The notes: generated by a model from the letters alone, not told the origin. A stretch of DNA of 64,000 bases from Siphonodentalium dalli (GCA_032622095.1 CP136061.1:85348324-85412323); one strand, 5' to 3'. Positions 1 to 11,726 are shown, counted from the first letter of the stretch. A program made the numbers and translations.

Positions 1-556
1 GGAGTTTAAAAAAAATAAGTCGAAAAGCCCACAACTCTGAGAAAAATCATCGGATCAAACTCAAATTCGAACTTGACCTGTATCTTGATATGACTGATCC
101 ACATAAAAACGGTATTTGCAATTAAAGGATCCAAACTATAGATATCATCCGGAAACCGAAAAAGTGAGAAATTTTCTAAGTAAAAAAAAGTCGAAAAATG
201 GCCACAACTCTCGCAAAAATGGGCGGAGCATACCTATATTCGAACTTGACATAGGGCTGATAAACTCACATACCAAATTTGGTTCAGATATGATCACACA
301 AACTGAAGTTATCATCCGGAAACCAGAAAATTATCAGTTTCTAAGTAAAAAAAGGGCCATAACTCTCGCAAAAATGGGCGGAGCATACCCATATTCGAAC
401 TTGACCTGTATTTTGGTCTGATAAACTCACCGATGAAATTTGCTTTTGATCTAATAACCGAAACTAAAGTTATCATCCTGAAACCATTTCCGGACGGACG
501 GACGGACACAGGCTATTTTAATAGTCCCCCGAATTTTTGTTTTCGGGGGACAAATT
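1..556 (-). repeat. Mollusc-type interspersed repeat with GGACGGACGGAC end
   Basis: About three diverged copies of a ~165-bp unit (gaaacc...ctctcgcaaaaatgggcggagc...ttcgaacttgac...ataaactcac) run to a terminal ggacggacggacggac tract at 492-507 and a small hairpin at 525-550 (tcccccgaa / ttcggggga). The same family recurs in the opposite orientation at 23895-24420 and 32530-33070. Short open frames inside it are by-products of the repeat. I recognise the pattern from molluscan genomes but cannot assign a named family. Confidence 0.75.
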
Positions 557-1948
557 ATTTGAGTTGAGGAACCCACCTATCAAAGCTCAGAGTTATTAGG
601 GTTGCTCTGCAGACATGATATACTTAGTTTTGTTGATATTTCAAGCTTTCCTATCAACCTTGAACAGGCACTTTCAAATTTTAACTACAAGCTTAATAAC
701 CCCATACCCCATACCTACTTTTAGCCCCAATTCCACACCCCCCCCCACTGCATGCAGCCCTTGAACGAATGCATTAATTGTGTATTTTCATTGAATATTC
801 TTTCAGTGGCTATGTGATCAACCTGCTCAGGAGTGTACTTGCTTACCTAAACCTAAAAAGAGTCACCATTGCCAGTTGGACAAATTAGCTGAAGACTGCC
901 TCTTGTGTGAAAATAGACCTGATTTTCAGGGCGAAGTGACTTCTCCCCGTCACAAAAATAAGGCAAAAGTGGGTGTTCTCCAGGGCGAAATGGGTTGGCA
1001 AATTTGAAATCAGACCACACTGTACAGTCGCCTATATAACGAAAATAGGAGATAAAATGATGAAACAATGGTTCAAATGTGGAAACTTTGTGATGAAACG
1101 ACTAAAAGTATTGAAAATAAGGACATTAATTCATCTGTTGCTTCCAAAACATCATGTCAACTCGCGTGTCAACAAGGACCGGTGTCGCCAGAAATAGTAT
1201 AATCGGATAATTATCCCCCTTGGCCGTATTAGTACTATTTATAGCCGCCATGATTATGTTCATTTAAAAAAAAATCCGGATTGTTCCAGACAGTCTGTGA
1301 TAGCACGGCCATGTCGAGTTATCTGTGACTAAAATATACTCCCAGCACTAATGCAGGGCGCCTGGGTGTGAACCGCACTGGCTTTATACCATACGGTGAC
1401 TCCAGCATACAACCAGTGATTAATTAGCTCTCCATATTCCTTTCATATCTCAACCTGTGGGAGCCTGTGGGAGCATGGGCAGGGCACCCTGGCAAATTAA
1501 TCACCGTTTATTATTCGATGTATAAAATGTTAAATTGTATTGTTATTTTTAAAGGAAAAACAGAATTGCAATTAGCCAATAAAACGATAAAAACAATTAT
1601 GACGCAGCAAAACAAAGTTATCAAACGAATTATATTTTTTAGAAAATCAGCAAATTATAATTGAATTAGTTTCCAAACGACAATTTAACGCTTTAGTTCG
1701 TTCAATGCAAACGGAACCCAAAACCATGTATTCCTATAAACAATGCGCAAACGATCGTGCATTAACATGTTTTTATCGCTAATTGTATGAATTCAGTTCT
1801 TTCTAATTTCGGGTGTAGATTATATTTTTATTTATACATGCACATGGGTAATTTCCGTATTTATCAACGGATTCGAGCCATTGAAGTCTCAAACCACAAC
1901 CGCGGATTCCAATTATACACTTGGTACATTTCGTTTTTGTCAAAAGCC
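557..1948. other. No gene seen; MITE-end fragment at the start
   Basis: Positions 557-600 (ttgaggaacccacctatcaaagctcagagttatta) match one arm of the fold-back repeat at 56401-56852, so a fragment of that family lies here. The rest is AT-rich single-copy sequence with scattered short open frames and no recognisable domain or RNA gene. Confidence 0.5.
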
Positions 1949-4165
1949 CTGGGTGTGGGTGCGGTTGGGATATTCACAGTCATCGGCAAACTATTTAATA
2001 CTTCTTATACACAAGGCTCGCGCTGCTGTCAGAACGTTTCACTTTGAAACCGTTATATCTTGAAATATTAAGTCACAGCATATGATTCTATTTATTGGAT
2101 ATTATAGAGCTATATTCTCCCGACATATAGCCGTTTTCGAATCGAAAATATATCCACGGGAACATTGATTTATTTTCAATTTACCAGACCTGGGTTTGGG
2201 TGCGGTTCGGATATTCACAGTCATCGGCAAACTATTTAATACTTCTTATACACAAGGCTTGCGCGGCTGTCAGAACGTTTCACTTTGAAACCGTTATATC
2301 TTGAAATATTAAGTCACAGCATATGATTCTATTTATTGGATATTGTAGAGCTATTTTTCCCAGACAGATACCCGTTTTCCAATCGAAAATATATCCACGG
2401 GAACTTTGATTTATTTTCAATTTACCAGACCTGGGTGTGGGTGCGGTTGGTATATTCACAGTCATCGGTAGTGATGAGCCGATTGTCAAATAGAGCCGTG
2501 CGCCGATTGCCGATTATTTGAGATCACAATCGGCCGATTCAGGTGCCGATTCCGATTATTTCAATAATGTATAGCAGAATATGTTATATGTGTTATATAA
2601 TACTTAGAATTAGAAGCTATCAACAAACGTAGTAATATGCCAGTACACTGTATACATAAGTATATGTTTGGGTAAGTAGATAGGTGGGTATGGGCAGACT
2701 AGTGATCGAATACAGGCAACATACCCATGTATTCTAGGCTATTCCACAACAAATTTTTTGAAAGTTTGATGTAGCCACGTGCATGACGACATGTCCATGG
2801 TCCGTTTTTGATAACAATTCATCAAACGGCATTTTTCTTTGATCCCAATTCAAAGACATCACGTCAAAGGAAATGAGCCGACTGAACTAGTTGCAAGTTA
2901 CACCATGTTCATGTCAATTTCACAGACACGATTCGATTTCGGCGTGGTCATCATAATAATCATTTGTGGTGACATATACGTGACGTCACACGAGGCTGAC
3001 TGGATGGGTAGAGGATAGCTGCTATCCGTGATTAGGTGTTGTCTTCAACTATTTAAAGTCACGTGACATGCACTTTCGGTTTCTATAGTAGTGTTTATAC
3101 CTGTTACGCTGTATGTACTATATAGATACCTTTGTTGTACTGGTACTGCGTATGCATACATTTTGATTTTTGATAGTTTGACATACATAAATCAAAATGT
3201 CTACATGTTGACGAACAATAAAGTTACCTATTGGCGTACATGAGTCCCATGACATGTACGTTGTGTACATCACAATGCTAAAGAAATCAATCGAATTATT
3301 ATGCGCAATCACGGCGTCATGCTCGCTGCCTCACTCTAACTCAAAGTGTCACGTGCTTCCCGGCGACCCCCACTAATATATTGTTCACACATGGGCCCAG
3401 GTACGGCCGGGGTATTGCAGAGGGCATGTATGTATATCAAGTTTGTGTTTGGTATCACTTTCCCCATATTTACTGGTCATTTATTCAACAAAACATCGTC
3501 ATATTTAAAACAGTTTATTAAAGAAAATCAAGCACTCATTTATTATTTAGACAATCGGAAATCCCGATGTTCAAACCCGAGTACCGATTGTCATCCGATG
3601 GGCCACAATCGGCCGATTCCGATTGTCGTTCCCGATTATCGGCTCATCACTAGTCATCGGCAAACTATTTAATACTTCTTATACACAAGGCTCGCGCGGC
3701 TGTCAGAACGTTTCACTTTGAAACCGTTATATCTTGAAATATTAAGTCACAGCATATGATTCTATTTATTGGATATTGTAGAGCTATTTTTCCCAGACAG
3801 ATACCCGTTTTCCAATCGAAAATATATCCACGGGAGCTTTGATTCATTTTCAATTTACCAGACCTGGGTGTGGTTGGGATATTCCCAGTCATCAGCAAAC
3901 TATTTACTACTTATACACAAGGCTCGCGCGGCTGTCAGAACGTTTCACTTTGAAACCGTTATATCTTGAAATATTAAGTCACAGCATATGATTCTATTTA
4001 TTGGATATTGTAGATCTACATTGTATTTTTCCCCCGACAGATACCCGTTTTCCAATCGAAAATATATCCACGGGAACATTGATTCATTTTCAATTTACCA
4101 GACCTGGGTGTGGGTGCGGTTGGGATATTCTCAGTCATCAGCAAACTATTTAATACTTCTTATAC
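1949..4165. repeat. Tandem array, ~241-bp unit, split by a hAT element
   Basis: The unit begins tgggtgtgggtgcggttggg, continues through cagtcatcggcaaactattt and agaacgtttcactttgaaac, and ends caatttaccagacc. Copies start near 1949, 2191 and 2432. After the 2469-3652 insertion the interrupted copy resumes at 3653, and further copies start near 3864 and 4106. The same short open frames recur in each copy on both strands, as expected of a satellite. Copies differ by a few substitutions and short deletions. Confidence 0.85.
2469..3652. mobile_element. Non-autonomous hAT-type DNA transposon
   Basis: Termini are inverted: tagtgatgagccgattgtc on the left, and on the right the complement of gattatcggctcatcacta. 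The flanks carry an exact 8-bp duplication GTCATCGG (2461-2468 and 3653-3660). The host tandem repeat has this word once in other copies (cagtcatcggcaaac), so removing the insert plus one duplication restores the repeat. An 8-bp duplication with TAGTGATG-type ends is characteristic of hAT elements. Several cggccgatt words sit just inside both ends as subterminal repeats. At 1184 bp without a transposase-like frame it must be non-autonomous. Confidence 0.85.
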
Positions 4166-4785
4166 TGGCACGGTATATTTGTTTGGTTCCTATTTTGTCG
4201 GTTCATAGATGCCGACCAAAATATTATAGCTGAGTTTAGGCGGAGAAAACTCAGAAAATTTTCGGAAGATTAGTTTGCTACCAGTTACCATACCTAAAAA
4301 GAGTGTCTTGCTACCTGTCTTCCTTTTTAAAACTTTTAATTTCGTTTATTTATCATTTCAGATTCAGGTTTTTTTTTTAAATCATAAAAATTAAATTAAA
4401 ATTTTTTTAAAGTTAAACTTGGAATTTAAAATTTAAAATTATGAACTTGCAATGAAAAAGACAGTTTTATGGTGTATATTAGGCTAGACTGAGGATCTAA
4501 AAATGTAAAAAAAAAAAAAAAAATTAATTAAATTTTAAAATAAAAAAAATGAAATTTGAAACGTGATATACATTGCTTATGAAGACATATCTAAGCAGCT
4601 GACTGCAAATTAATTATTATAACAAGCCTTAAATGGTAAAAATACGAGCTGTGTTGTCACTGTGATTACCGGCAGTCAGCGTTAGTTAATTAGACAGCGC
4701 TGTCTAATTAACTAACGCTAGCGGCCGGTATGCAATAACCCAGTGCGGTTCGGATGGCTCTGGATTTAGTCACAGTTAACTCGAC
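4166..4785. other. No gene; poly-A tract and a 42-bp perfect palindrome
   Basis: This AT-rich stretch holds a long A run near 4508-4523 and a perfect palindrome at 4678-4719 (each half 21 bases, agcgttagttaattagacag plus one C at the centre). No coding signal is visible. Confidence 0.7.
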
Positions 4786-4992
4786 ATGGCAGGTATAAAT
4801 TATTTTTGTTTCTGTCTACAAACTTAAGTTTGTATCCACTATTGGTTGATATTGCACCAATTATTTGGTCCGAATAATTTTCATTTTTTTTAAAATCAGG
4901 ATTCAGGTTCTAATTGATCGCATTTGAGCCCTAAAGGACAGCTTATTTTTTCGCCTTTATTTTTAGCGTGAAATCCAAACACATCTCGAAAG

Positions 4993-5052
4993 ATGCCTGT
5001 TTTAGAATACCAGAAGTCAGATTACGACTACGACTCGTCAGGTCTGGCAAAT
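4993..5052 (+). CDS. Possible small 5' coding exon in the left arm (uncertain)
   Basis: After an intron-like stretch starting gtataaat at 4786 and ending tttttag near 4965, an ATG at 4993 opens MPVLEYQKSDYDYDSSGLAN before a gtgaga donor-like site. The acidic/tyrosine-rich peptide is not recognised. The right arm has the corresponding intron-like stretch but a different short frame, so the coding reading is not conserved between arms. It may simply be part of a transposon end. Confidence 0.2.
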
Positions 5053-5310
5053 GTGAGAATACAGCTACAATAGCTGTATTCAGCTAACCTAGCTGTATTC
5101 AGCTATATATTATACTCTCAAACCAGCTGTTTTTCGATAATAAACTAGAAGCGCTAATTTGTGCATCAAAATTAGGCTACCCTATTCTCCGGCCACCCTC
5201 AACCAAATCAAAATCGTCGCTTGTGTTCTGACAAAGTGTTGCCTTTTGTCGGCACGGCGATGGTGATTATGTGTGAAAACTTACTACGGCGGTCGATGTC
5301 GGTCATAACG

Positions 5311-6724
5311 GTTAATAACTCTCTTATGCAATGCGGAATACCTTGAAAAATACATTAAATACAATATTTATCACCGAAGATGGAACATCTTAATCATTCC
5401 CGGAAGTATCAATATGATGCTGCTAAAACGCAGTTTGGTTGGTGCGTTAAAACAGGTAAAAAGGGGAACATCTCTAGCCAGAGTTTAACCGAGCGAGTTC
5501 CACTCACTGCTTGAGCTGATTCTCTCCAAAAATACGGAAACGCATACTTGTATGTCAAATCGCGAAAATACAAATACCAATGTTATGTTTAGTAAGTTTT
5601 CACACATTATATATTTTCCCTCCAAAACAGATTGAATAGTTCTGACTCGCTAACGACCAGGACTTCATGTTTGAAATACTTCAGAAATTATATAAGTCGC
5701 ATTTTAATTTCAGTTGTCCCTATGTTGTGCCATACATTTGCAATATGCCGCACAATATCTGTATATACAGTTATGAATAGTTTACCAGTATCGCTCACAA
5801 ACCGCTAGTGGTATGTAATTCTAAATGCTTGATATAGGTACACCATTCTAACGCCCCCTACCGGTTTAGCATCGGGAAGAAGTAAACGAGTGTTTGGGAT
5901 GAATTTGATCTTTATTTTATAAGTTAGTTAAAGTGATGTGAAACGTAAATTGAACCTCACAATTGAGTTCCCTGCGATATTCTGTGGAAAGACTGAATAA
6001 AATAACCCCCATACACGAAATGCCCCAACCAGATATCAGTTTGTACTAATTATACGGCCACGTAACTAACTATTTACTTTCCCTCAATCGGGACGAATAA
6101 TTCCACTGTAAACGCGAAATAAATACACTAACGAGTTGTCGTGTGCAGTCGCGGAAACACCCGAACACTTCCGACTTGGTCGGGATTGAGTCGGCTTTCG
6201 TTCTCAGAAAATAGCTTCCGTGGAGGGAGGCCGTTTGCTGGAATAGCGTAACATCAGCTTAATAAAACGAAAAACAAGCGGTATAGTCAATTCGAATGGG
6301 AGGGATTTAAAAGGAATTATTGCCTGAAATCACCAACGGAAGAACATTGACCGAGTTATGAAGGAATTATAATCAAAGTGGTCATGATCGAGCAATGAAC
6401 AACGGTAACAGTTGAAAATGTTACTATTTATAGAAATTTGTAATCGTTGCAGATCGTTGACCGATTTTATGATCGATATACAGCAGGTACAGTCTCGTGC
6501 AGAAAGAGTTGTCTTACATGTGTATTTCAAACTGTTTAATTACCTGTGCAATGCTACATGTGTGCCATATTGCTATTCACTATTCTAGTACAGACCGTAT
6601 TTGTTTGGGACAGCGATGGTGATATAGATATCCATATGGAATTATGTTTTCTTCAATTTTTGAGTTTATATAGGCCCAAATAAATATACCATAAGATGGA
6701 CTCAATCATTGACAGTTAGAATTG
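5311..6724. other. No gene recognised inside the long inverted repeat
   Basis: AT-rich sequence with no long open frame of recognisable family. A fragment at 5587-5610 (gtttagtaagttttcacaca) repeats a piece of the inverted-repeat arms (9607-9622), a third partial copy. Nothing else stands out. Confidence 0.5.
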
Positions 6725-8020
6725 GATGGAAGTAAAGAAGTGTTGTGTATTTGCACTAAGTATAAGCGCAATTGCTTTATGCTTAAGCGCAAATATTTGT
6801 ATGCAAATAAATAATAAATGTAAAAAAGACTCCCATGTGATTTGGTCTAAACTCAAATTAACTCAGGCCATAAAACATTACTCAAACATAGGTGAGGACT
6901 CCACCCAGAATCCCAGATCCCATACTAAGATGGATATTCAGACTGAGGAAACCAGTTGGAGATAGGTACATGTATTTGCTTAAGCATAATTCATTTCAAT
7001 TACGCTTAAGTGTAAATGAAATCCACTTAAGCGTAAATGAGTTGCGCTTAACCGTAATTCATATACACTCCCATTGAACTCCACATACTCAAGCTGAAAT
7101 GGATGCAACCACATTACTAATGCCAGTAAGTTAACATACATCAGATTATACAATTATACATATAAGGTAAGACAGCCGATGAAATTATTGCTCTTAATAT
7201 AATTCCAATGTATTATGATAACGCATAAGTCAATTATGCTTAAGCGTAAATGATTACATTAAGCGTAACTGATTTATGCTTAAGCGTAAATTATTTACGC
7301 TTAAATGCAATTAGTTAATATAAAATGTGAAAATGAATCATTTGCGCTTAAGCGCAAGTATATGTCTATCAATATATTTGTGCTTAAGCGCAAATACCTA
7401 ACACTCCCTTACTTCCCTCTGATTGTGAATGATAGAGTCCATCTCATAGTATATTATCATGGACCCATAGTAGTAGCCCCATATAATACTGAAACATTGA
7501 AGAAAAAATATTTCCATATGCATATATCAGCATCTCTGTCCCTGGTGTCCCAAGAATTGGTGCCTCACTCCCAGAGCAGCTCTAGTATATTATATTAAAG
7601 GGACATCTCCTACACAGATATATACCATTTCCATGGCCATAAATATGGAATTCAGGGTTACTGGGGGACTCGCTTCCCTCATATGGTGTACTTATTGACT
7701 TGAAATTGGGGAAAACCCCAATTTTCATATTATCAGCATCCCTGTCCCCAAGAATTTGTGTCTCCATCCCAGAGATCTAGTATATTTTATAAAAGAGATA
7801 TATCCTGCACATATCTCTACCATTTCCATGGTCATAAAAGAGTTATTGTGGTTACTGGGGGGGGGGGGGGGTGCTTCCCTCATATGGTGGGTCTGTGCCA
7901 TTTAAAATTAATTCAGGGGGGTGATATCAATGCATATTAATTTTTATTTGCGCAAATGATTTACACTGAAGCGGAAATGATAGATGTTATTTTGCGAAAT
8001 ATTTGCGCTTGATTGTAAAT
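6725..8020. repeat. Cluster of palindromic gcgCTTAAGcgc motifs
   Basis: The palindromic core CTTAAG, usually as (t/g)gCTTAAGcg(c/t)aaat, occurs near 6782, 6979, 7004, 7026, 7238, 7278, 7347 and 7382. Decayed versions lie between and after them (7044, 7256, 7296, 7985, 8003). The best copy, tgcgcttaagcgca (7343-7356), is a 14-bp perfect palindrome. Spacing is irregular, so this is not a simple tandem array. Open frames here are low-complexity. Confidence 0.7.
7520..7920. repeat. Two-copy direct repeat, ~200 bp
   Basis: Two copies share, in order, tatcagcatc, ctgtccc, caagaatt, cccagag, tctagtatatt, ccatttccatgg and cttccctcatatggt. They lie at about 7520-7690 and 7730-7890. A G tract (7856-7871) interrupts the second. 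Confidence 0.65.
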
Positions 8021-8039
8021 GAATAATAAATGTGAAATG

Positions 8040-8635
8040 GGTATCCCATACATGAAATGCCGCATCTATATGCTATAGCGCGTATATCCTACAGGTCTGG
8101 GTGAACCACCGATCAATCAATAACAGCCCGATCGGGCTAAAGTAGACCGATCAGGCTAAAATAGACCGATCGTTCTTTCACAGCCAGCTTGAATCTTGGA
8201 TAAAGGGAGTAGGCCTACTCTAAATTGTTCTTTCAAGAGAAATAGGCCTCCCATACATGAAACGCCTTATCTATATACTATAGCGCGCATACCCTACAGG
8301 TCTGGGTGAACCACCGATCAATCAATAATAGCCCGATCGGGCTAAAATAGACTGATCAGTCTTTCACAGCCAGCCTGAATCTTGGATAAAGGGAGTAGGC
8401 CTACTATAAATTGTTCTTTCAAGTGAAATAGGCCTCCCATACATAAAACGCCTTATCTATATCCTATAGTGCGCATATCCTACAGGTCTGGGTGAACCAC
8501 CGATCAATCAATAATAGCCCGATCGGACTAAAATATACCGATCGTGCTAAAATAATCCCATCGGTCTTTCACAGCCAGCATGAATCTTGGATAAAGGGAG
8601 TAGGCCTACTCTAAATTGTTCTTTCAAGTTACAAC
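8040..8635. repeat. Three-copy tandem repeat with GATCGGGCTAAAATAGACC words
   Basis: Copies start near 8044, 8249 and 8434, spaced about 205 and 185 bp. Each contains cctacaggtctgggtgaacc, one to three words of the type ccgatcgggctaaaatagac, then cttggataaagggagtagg and attgttctttcaag. The internal gatcggnctaaa words are small iterons within the larger unit. Confidence 0.8.
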
Positions 8636-9591
8636 CATTTTTTTGTAAAAATATTATTCTGATTCATTTTGAAACTAATGAAAGACAATTTTGAAACTAA
8701 TGAAAGACAATGTATAATTTTTTCCTGGTATATTCATCATAAATTTGAACAAATCTTCAAGCAAACAAAATTTCAATATTCAAGAAATCTCTTACAACAG
8801 TGTCAGGAAGACCAATCGATCTAGCTCAGCACGATTGGTCTATTGTTATGTCAAATATTATTGAAATATTGCTTATAATTTTCATTTACAGAAGTCAATA
8901 ATTCGCATGCAGATAACTTCACCTTGTATTCGGCCAGATATGTTGACGTTAGATTAGAAGGCAGAATTCCCAGATTTGTTTATTATTGGTGAACCTGGAT
9001 AATTTCGGAGGTGTGTCAATCGTCTTTTGCACACTGTGAATACGTACTCATTCTCTCCTAAATTTGCAAAAATCCATATATATATAAATATATATATACA
9101 GAGTGTGAAAACGTTGTTAGTTGCCAAATAATTGTCGACATTTTACTTAGAAAACTTGAATGCAAAAACTATGATAGGCCCCCTATTATTTTGTTTTTGT
9201 TTTTCTCTTTTTGTTGAATCTACTTTCGTTATCGACATGCCGGCCTTTGTTTTGGCTGTTCTCACAGTCGTGCGTGCCAGCCGATCGTCGTTATTCGGGT
9301 GGTTCCGATTTCCTCCGAATATATCCACGAGACTCCGCGCGCTGATTCGCTCCGAAAATGTGTTAGTATCTGAGAAGATTTCTTACTCTGATCGCAGTTT
9401 TCAACAATTTAATACAGGGCGAGTACCGCACTAATAATATGCCACATTGGGGTTTTCTTTCTAGTTTTTTATGACCTTTCTTGTGGCATATCGGGCACAG
9501 TTCTGTCTGACATCAAATATATGCCCACCGGGAGTGAAGCTAATGACTTTAATGAATGCATTTGCAGAAAATAGTCCCCAGAATATTTACT
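8636..9591. other. No gene; AT microsatellite
   Basis: Single-copy AT-rich DNA with an (AT)n/(TATA)n microsatellite near 9076-9103 and a short direct duplication of gaaactaatgaaagacaat near 8669-8711. A 100-codon open frame at 9132-9434 lacks an ATG at its start and resembles nothing known to me. Confidence 0.5.
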
Positions 9592-9857
9592 GACATCGAC
9601 CACCGTAGTAAGTTTTCACACAAAATCAGAATTGCCGTGTCGACAAAAGGCAACACTTTGTCAGAACACAAGCGACGATTTTGATTTGGTTGAGGGTGAC
9701 CGGAGAATATGGTAGCCTAATTTTGATGCGCAAATTAGCGCTTCTAGTTTATTATCGAAAAACAGCCGGTTTGAGAGTATAATATATAGCTGAATACAGC
9801 TAGGTTAGCTGAATACAGCTATTGTAGCTGTATTCTCACATTTGCCAGACCTGCTCG

Positions 9858-9972
9858 TACGAGCGACCTCTCGTGGGAGGTAATCATGATCATCAATAAC
9901 GGTAATCACCGTAATGTACCTCAACTTTAGTCTTTAATTAGGGACATTACCTCCCTCGAGATGTCGCTCGTA
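9858..9972. mobile_element. Short fold-back MITE inside the right arm
   Basis: Inverted ends tacgagcgacctctcg...gggaggtaat and attacctccctcgaga...gtcgctcgta enclose ~60 bp. It is absent from the left arm of the larger inverted repeat, so it inserted after the two arms were formed. Confidence 0.65.
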
Positions 9973-10262
9973 AGATGACTTTCGTTATTAAAAAAAAGGC
10001 GTCGTCCCGACCATGGAACCGGAGCGGGGTGTTGCAATCTATGGAATCACATGACACTCGATCTTTATAGATCTTTTTGGATTTCGCGCTAAAACGAAAT
10101 CCGAATAAATAAGCTATCATTTAGTGCTCAAATAAATAACCGGGATCAATTAGAACATGATAAAAGAATTTTTCGAAAATTAGGCGGACACAGTAATTGG
10201 GGTTCAATGCAGTGCACGTGGATAACAAGTAATGTTTGAGACAGAAAAAAAAAACGATTTAC

Positions 10263-10446
10263 CTGCTGCGCTCTCATCGGCCAGCCGCTTATATGCCTGG
10301 TAAAAGTTAATGGCGAACCAAATTTTATAGTAGCTATAAATAGACGGCAAGGGTTCGTTTCGCTGAATAGTTCTCACTTCCGCTTTAGATCCAGATCGGA
10401 AGAATTGAAGCACGTTTTCGCGAACAGAACGCTTTTTACGAAGCAA
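10263..10446 (-). other. Possible coding exon of unknown gene (weak)
   Basis: A minus-strand open stretch of ~61 codons contains RSVRENVLQFF, RTIQRNEPLPSIYSYYKIW and YQAYKRLADESAA, then meets a good donor (cag/gtaaat) at 10263/10262. There is no ATG in this frame and a stop lies just upstream. If real it would be an internal exon entered from an acceptor near 10450 (tatag/ctt). An ISRE-like site lies ~150 bp further upstream on the same strand. I do not recognise the protein. Confidence 0.25.
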
Positions 10447-10586
10447 AAGCTATACTAAGAATATATTTCACTTGTTTATTTTGTGGTAGGTGAAGCTAAA
10501 CATTGAATACGTATATTCGGAGTGCCATGACCTTGTTCCCATTGTCTCCGACACAACTTATCAATTGTTGTGATTACCGTTATATC

Positions 10587-10606
10587 AGTTTCACTTTCAG
10601 TTTCGA
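10587..10606 (-). promoter_or_regulatory. ISRE/IRF-like site
   Basis: On the minus strand this reads TCGAAACTGAAAGTGAAACT, three GAAA words in the spacing of the interferon-stimulated response element (GAAANNGAAA) bound by IRF proteins. It lies upstream of the weak candidate exon at 10263-10446. The match is seen; function is inference. Confidence 0.35.
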
Positions 10607-10787
10607 TTACACCTAAGTACCTGGTCAAAACAGCTGATCGCTACAGGTGTTAGATTATATTTTATTTTGTTAGCAGCCATAAACACGTTGAAAGTGTAAT
10701 TTTACACAAAATAGTATAACATTATGTGAATATAAACTATGTATAACATAAGTAAAAGTGGTTTATATATATTATACTGTGTGCATT

Positions 10788-10936
10788 CAAGCCTTGAAAT
10801 CGTGTGCCTGTCATTTGCAGAATGAGGTTCCCAGAGGGTGAATTTGGTGATGCTAACACGCTATGCTGGTTAGCATCACTAAATTTGCCCTCTGGGGACC
10901 TCATTCTGCAAATGACCGACACTATTTCAAGGCTTG
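10788..10936. mobile_element. Fold-back MITE (CAAGCCTTGAAAT ends)
   Basis: Arms of about 70 bp (caagccttgaaat...gcagaatgagg...ggtgatgctaa and its complement ttagcatcac...cctcattctgc...atttcaaggcttg) surround a ~10-base loop. The open frames here are translations of the arms. A relative forms the compound structure at 33242-33671. Confidence 0.85.
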
Positions 10937-11726
10937 GATGTATAATATATGTAATAATCTCATTGAAAGCTGTGATGTGTAAAGTTTTGTAGTGACATTC
11001 ACATGCAGGCATTCGAAACAGTTGTGGTAGAGCACAGGGGTGGGTCTTTAGTGAACCATCAGTCGCTATAAGACAAACATTTATGGGGCTCTGAGTCTTG
11101 GTCAGGCAGGGTCTATAGTAAACTGAGCCTACCTTTAAATTAAAAGTCTTCATCATGCATTTATTTGATACTGTACTCATGCTAAACGGAACACATTCCA
11201 TAATTGAGTGATATCATATTAATAATATGTTTGCAAAAATTGAGGACCTCACAATTAGCCAACAAACACTACCTCAATAAAAATTAAGCCGATTTAATCC
11301 CTTCTAATTAATGGGGCCGACTTCGCATAGGGACGTCTTCGTATGGGCCCCGACTCCGTGGGGGCCGACTTCTCCAGATACCGTGCCCACTTACCTTACT
11401 ATAAATGGACTTCTTGTACAAAGTGATGGAGAATAGATGCATTAAATTTATATTTATCAAGATCTCAATCACTGTGTAGAAGGCCTGTGGTGACAGTACA
11501 TATTATTGAAAATCAGTTGGATGCACTCACTGGACTGTCATACAGTGTATGACTGAATGCTAGCAGGATAACATAATAACAAGCCCTGGCGCGCAATGCC
11601 CATTTATTTCCAATATATGGTGCTCCGGGGGACACAGTTTTTAGTTACCGTAATTATAAGGGAGAGGCAAGTTATACATTTTGAACTTCACATTCTTGGA
11701 GTTCTAAAGAAGTGAAAGGCAATATT
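10937..11726. other. No gene; short GGGGCCGACTTC iterons
   Basis: Positions 11308-11378 contain words of the type ggggccgacttc(g/t) and a decayed gggccccgactcc, resembling one transposon end without a partner. The rest is featureless. Confidence 0.4.

Larger units (their letters stand above)
4786..10267. mobile_element. Large element or inverted duplication bounded by long inverted repeats
   Basis: The left arm 4786-5310 and right arm 9592-10267 are diverged reverse complements. Landmarks shared in order: a GT-start with ctgtct, ttctaattgatc, agcttatt, gaaatccaaa, ggtctggcaaatgtgagaat, agctgtattcagcta, gaagcgctaattt, and tcgtcgcttgtgttctgac. The right arm is longer because a ~115-bp MITE (9858-9972) and other sequence were inserted. 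Both arms open exactly at a possible splice donor (cag/gt at 4785/4786; minus strand at 10263/10262), so an inverted gene-fragment duplication is as possible as a transposon with long termini. No transposase was found inside, and no target duplication could be fixed. Confidence 0.6.

Noticed and set aside
9132-9434. 100-codon frame with a hydrophobic start
   Set aside because: It lacks an ATG start, shows no similarity and overlaps an antisense open frame; probably random.
10737-11201. 154-codon minus-strand frame
   Set aside because: It reads through both arms of the fold-back MITE at 10788-10936; the open length is a consequence of the hairpin.
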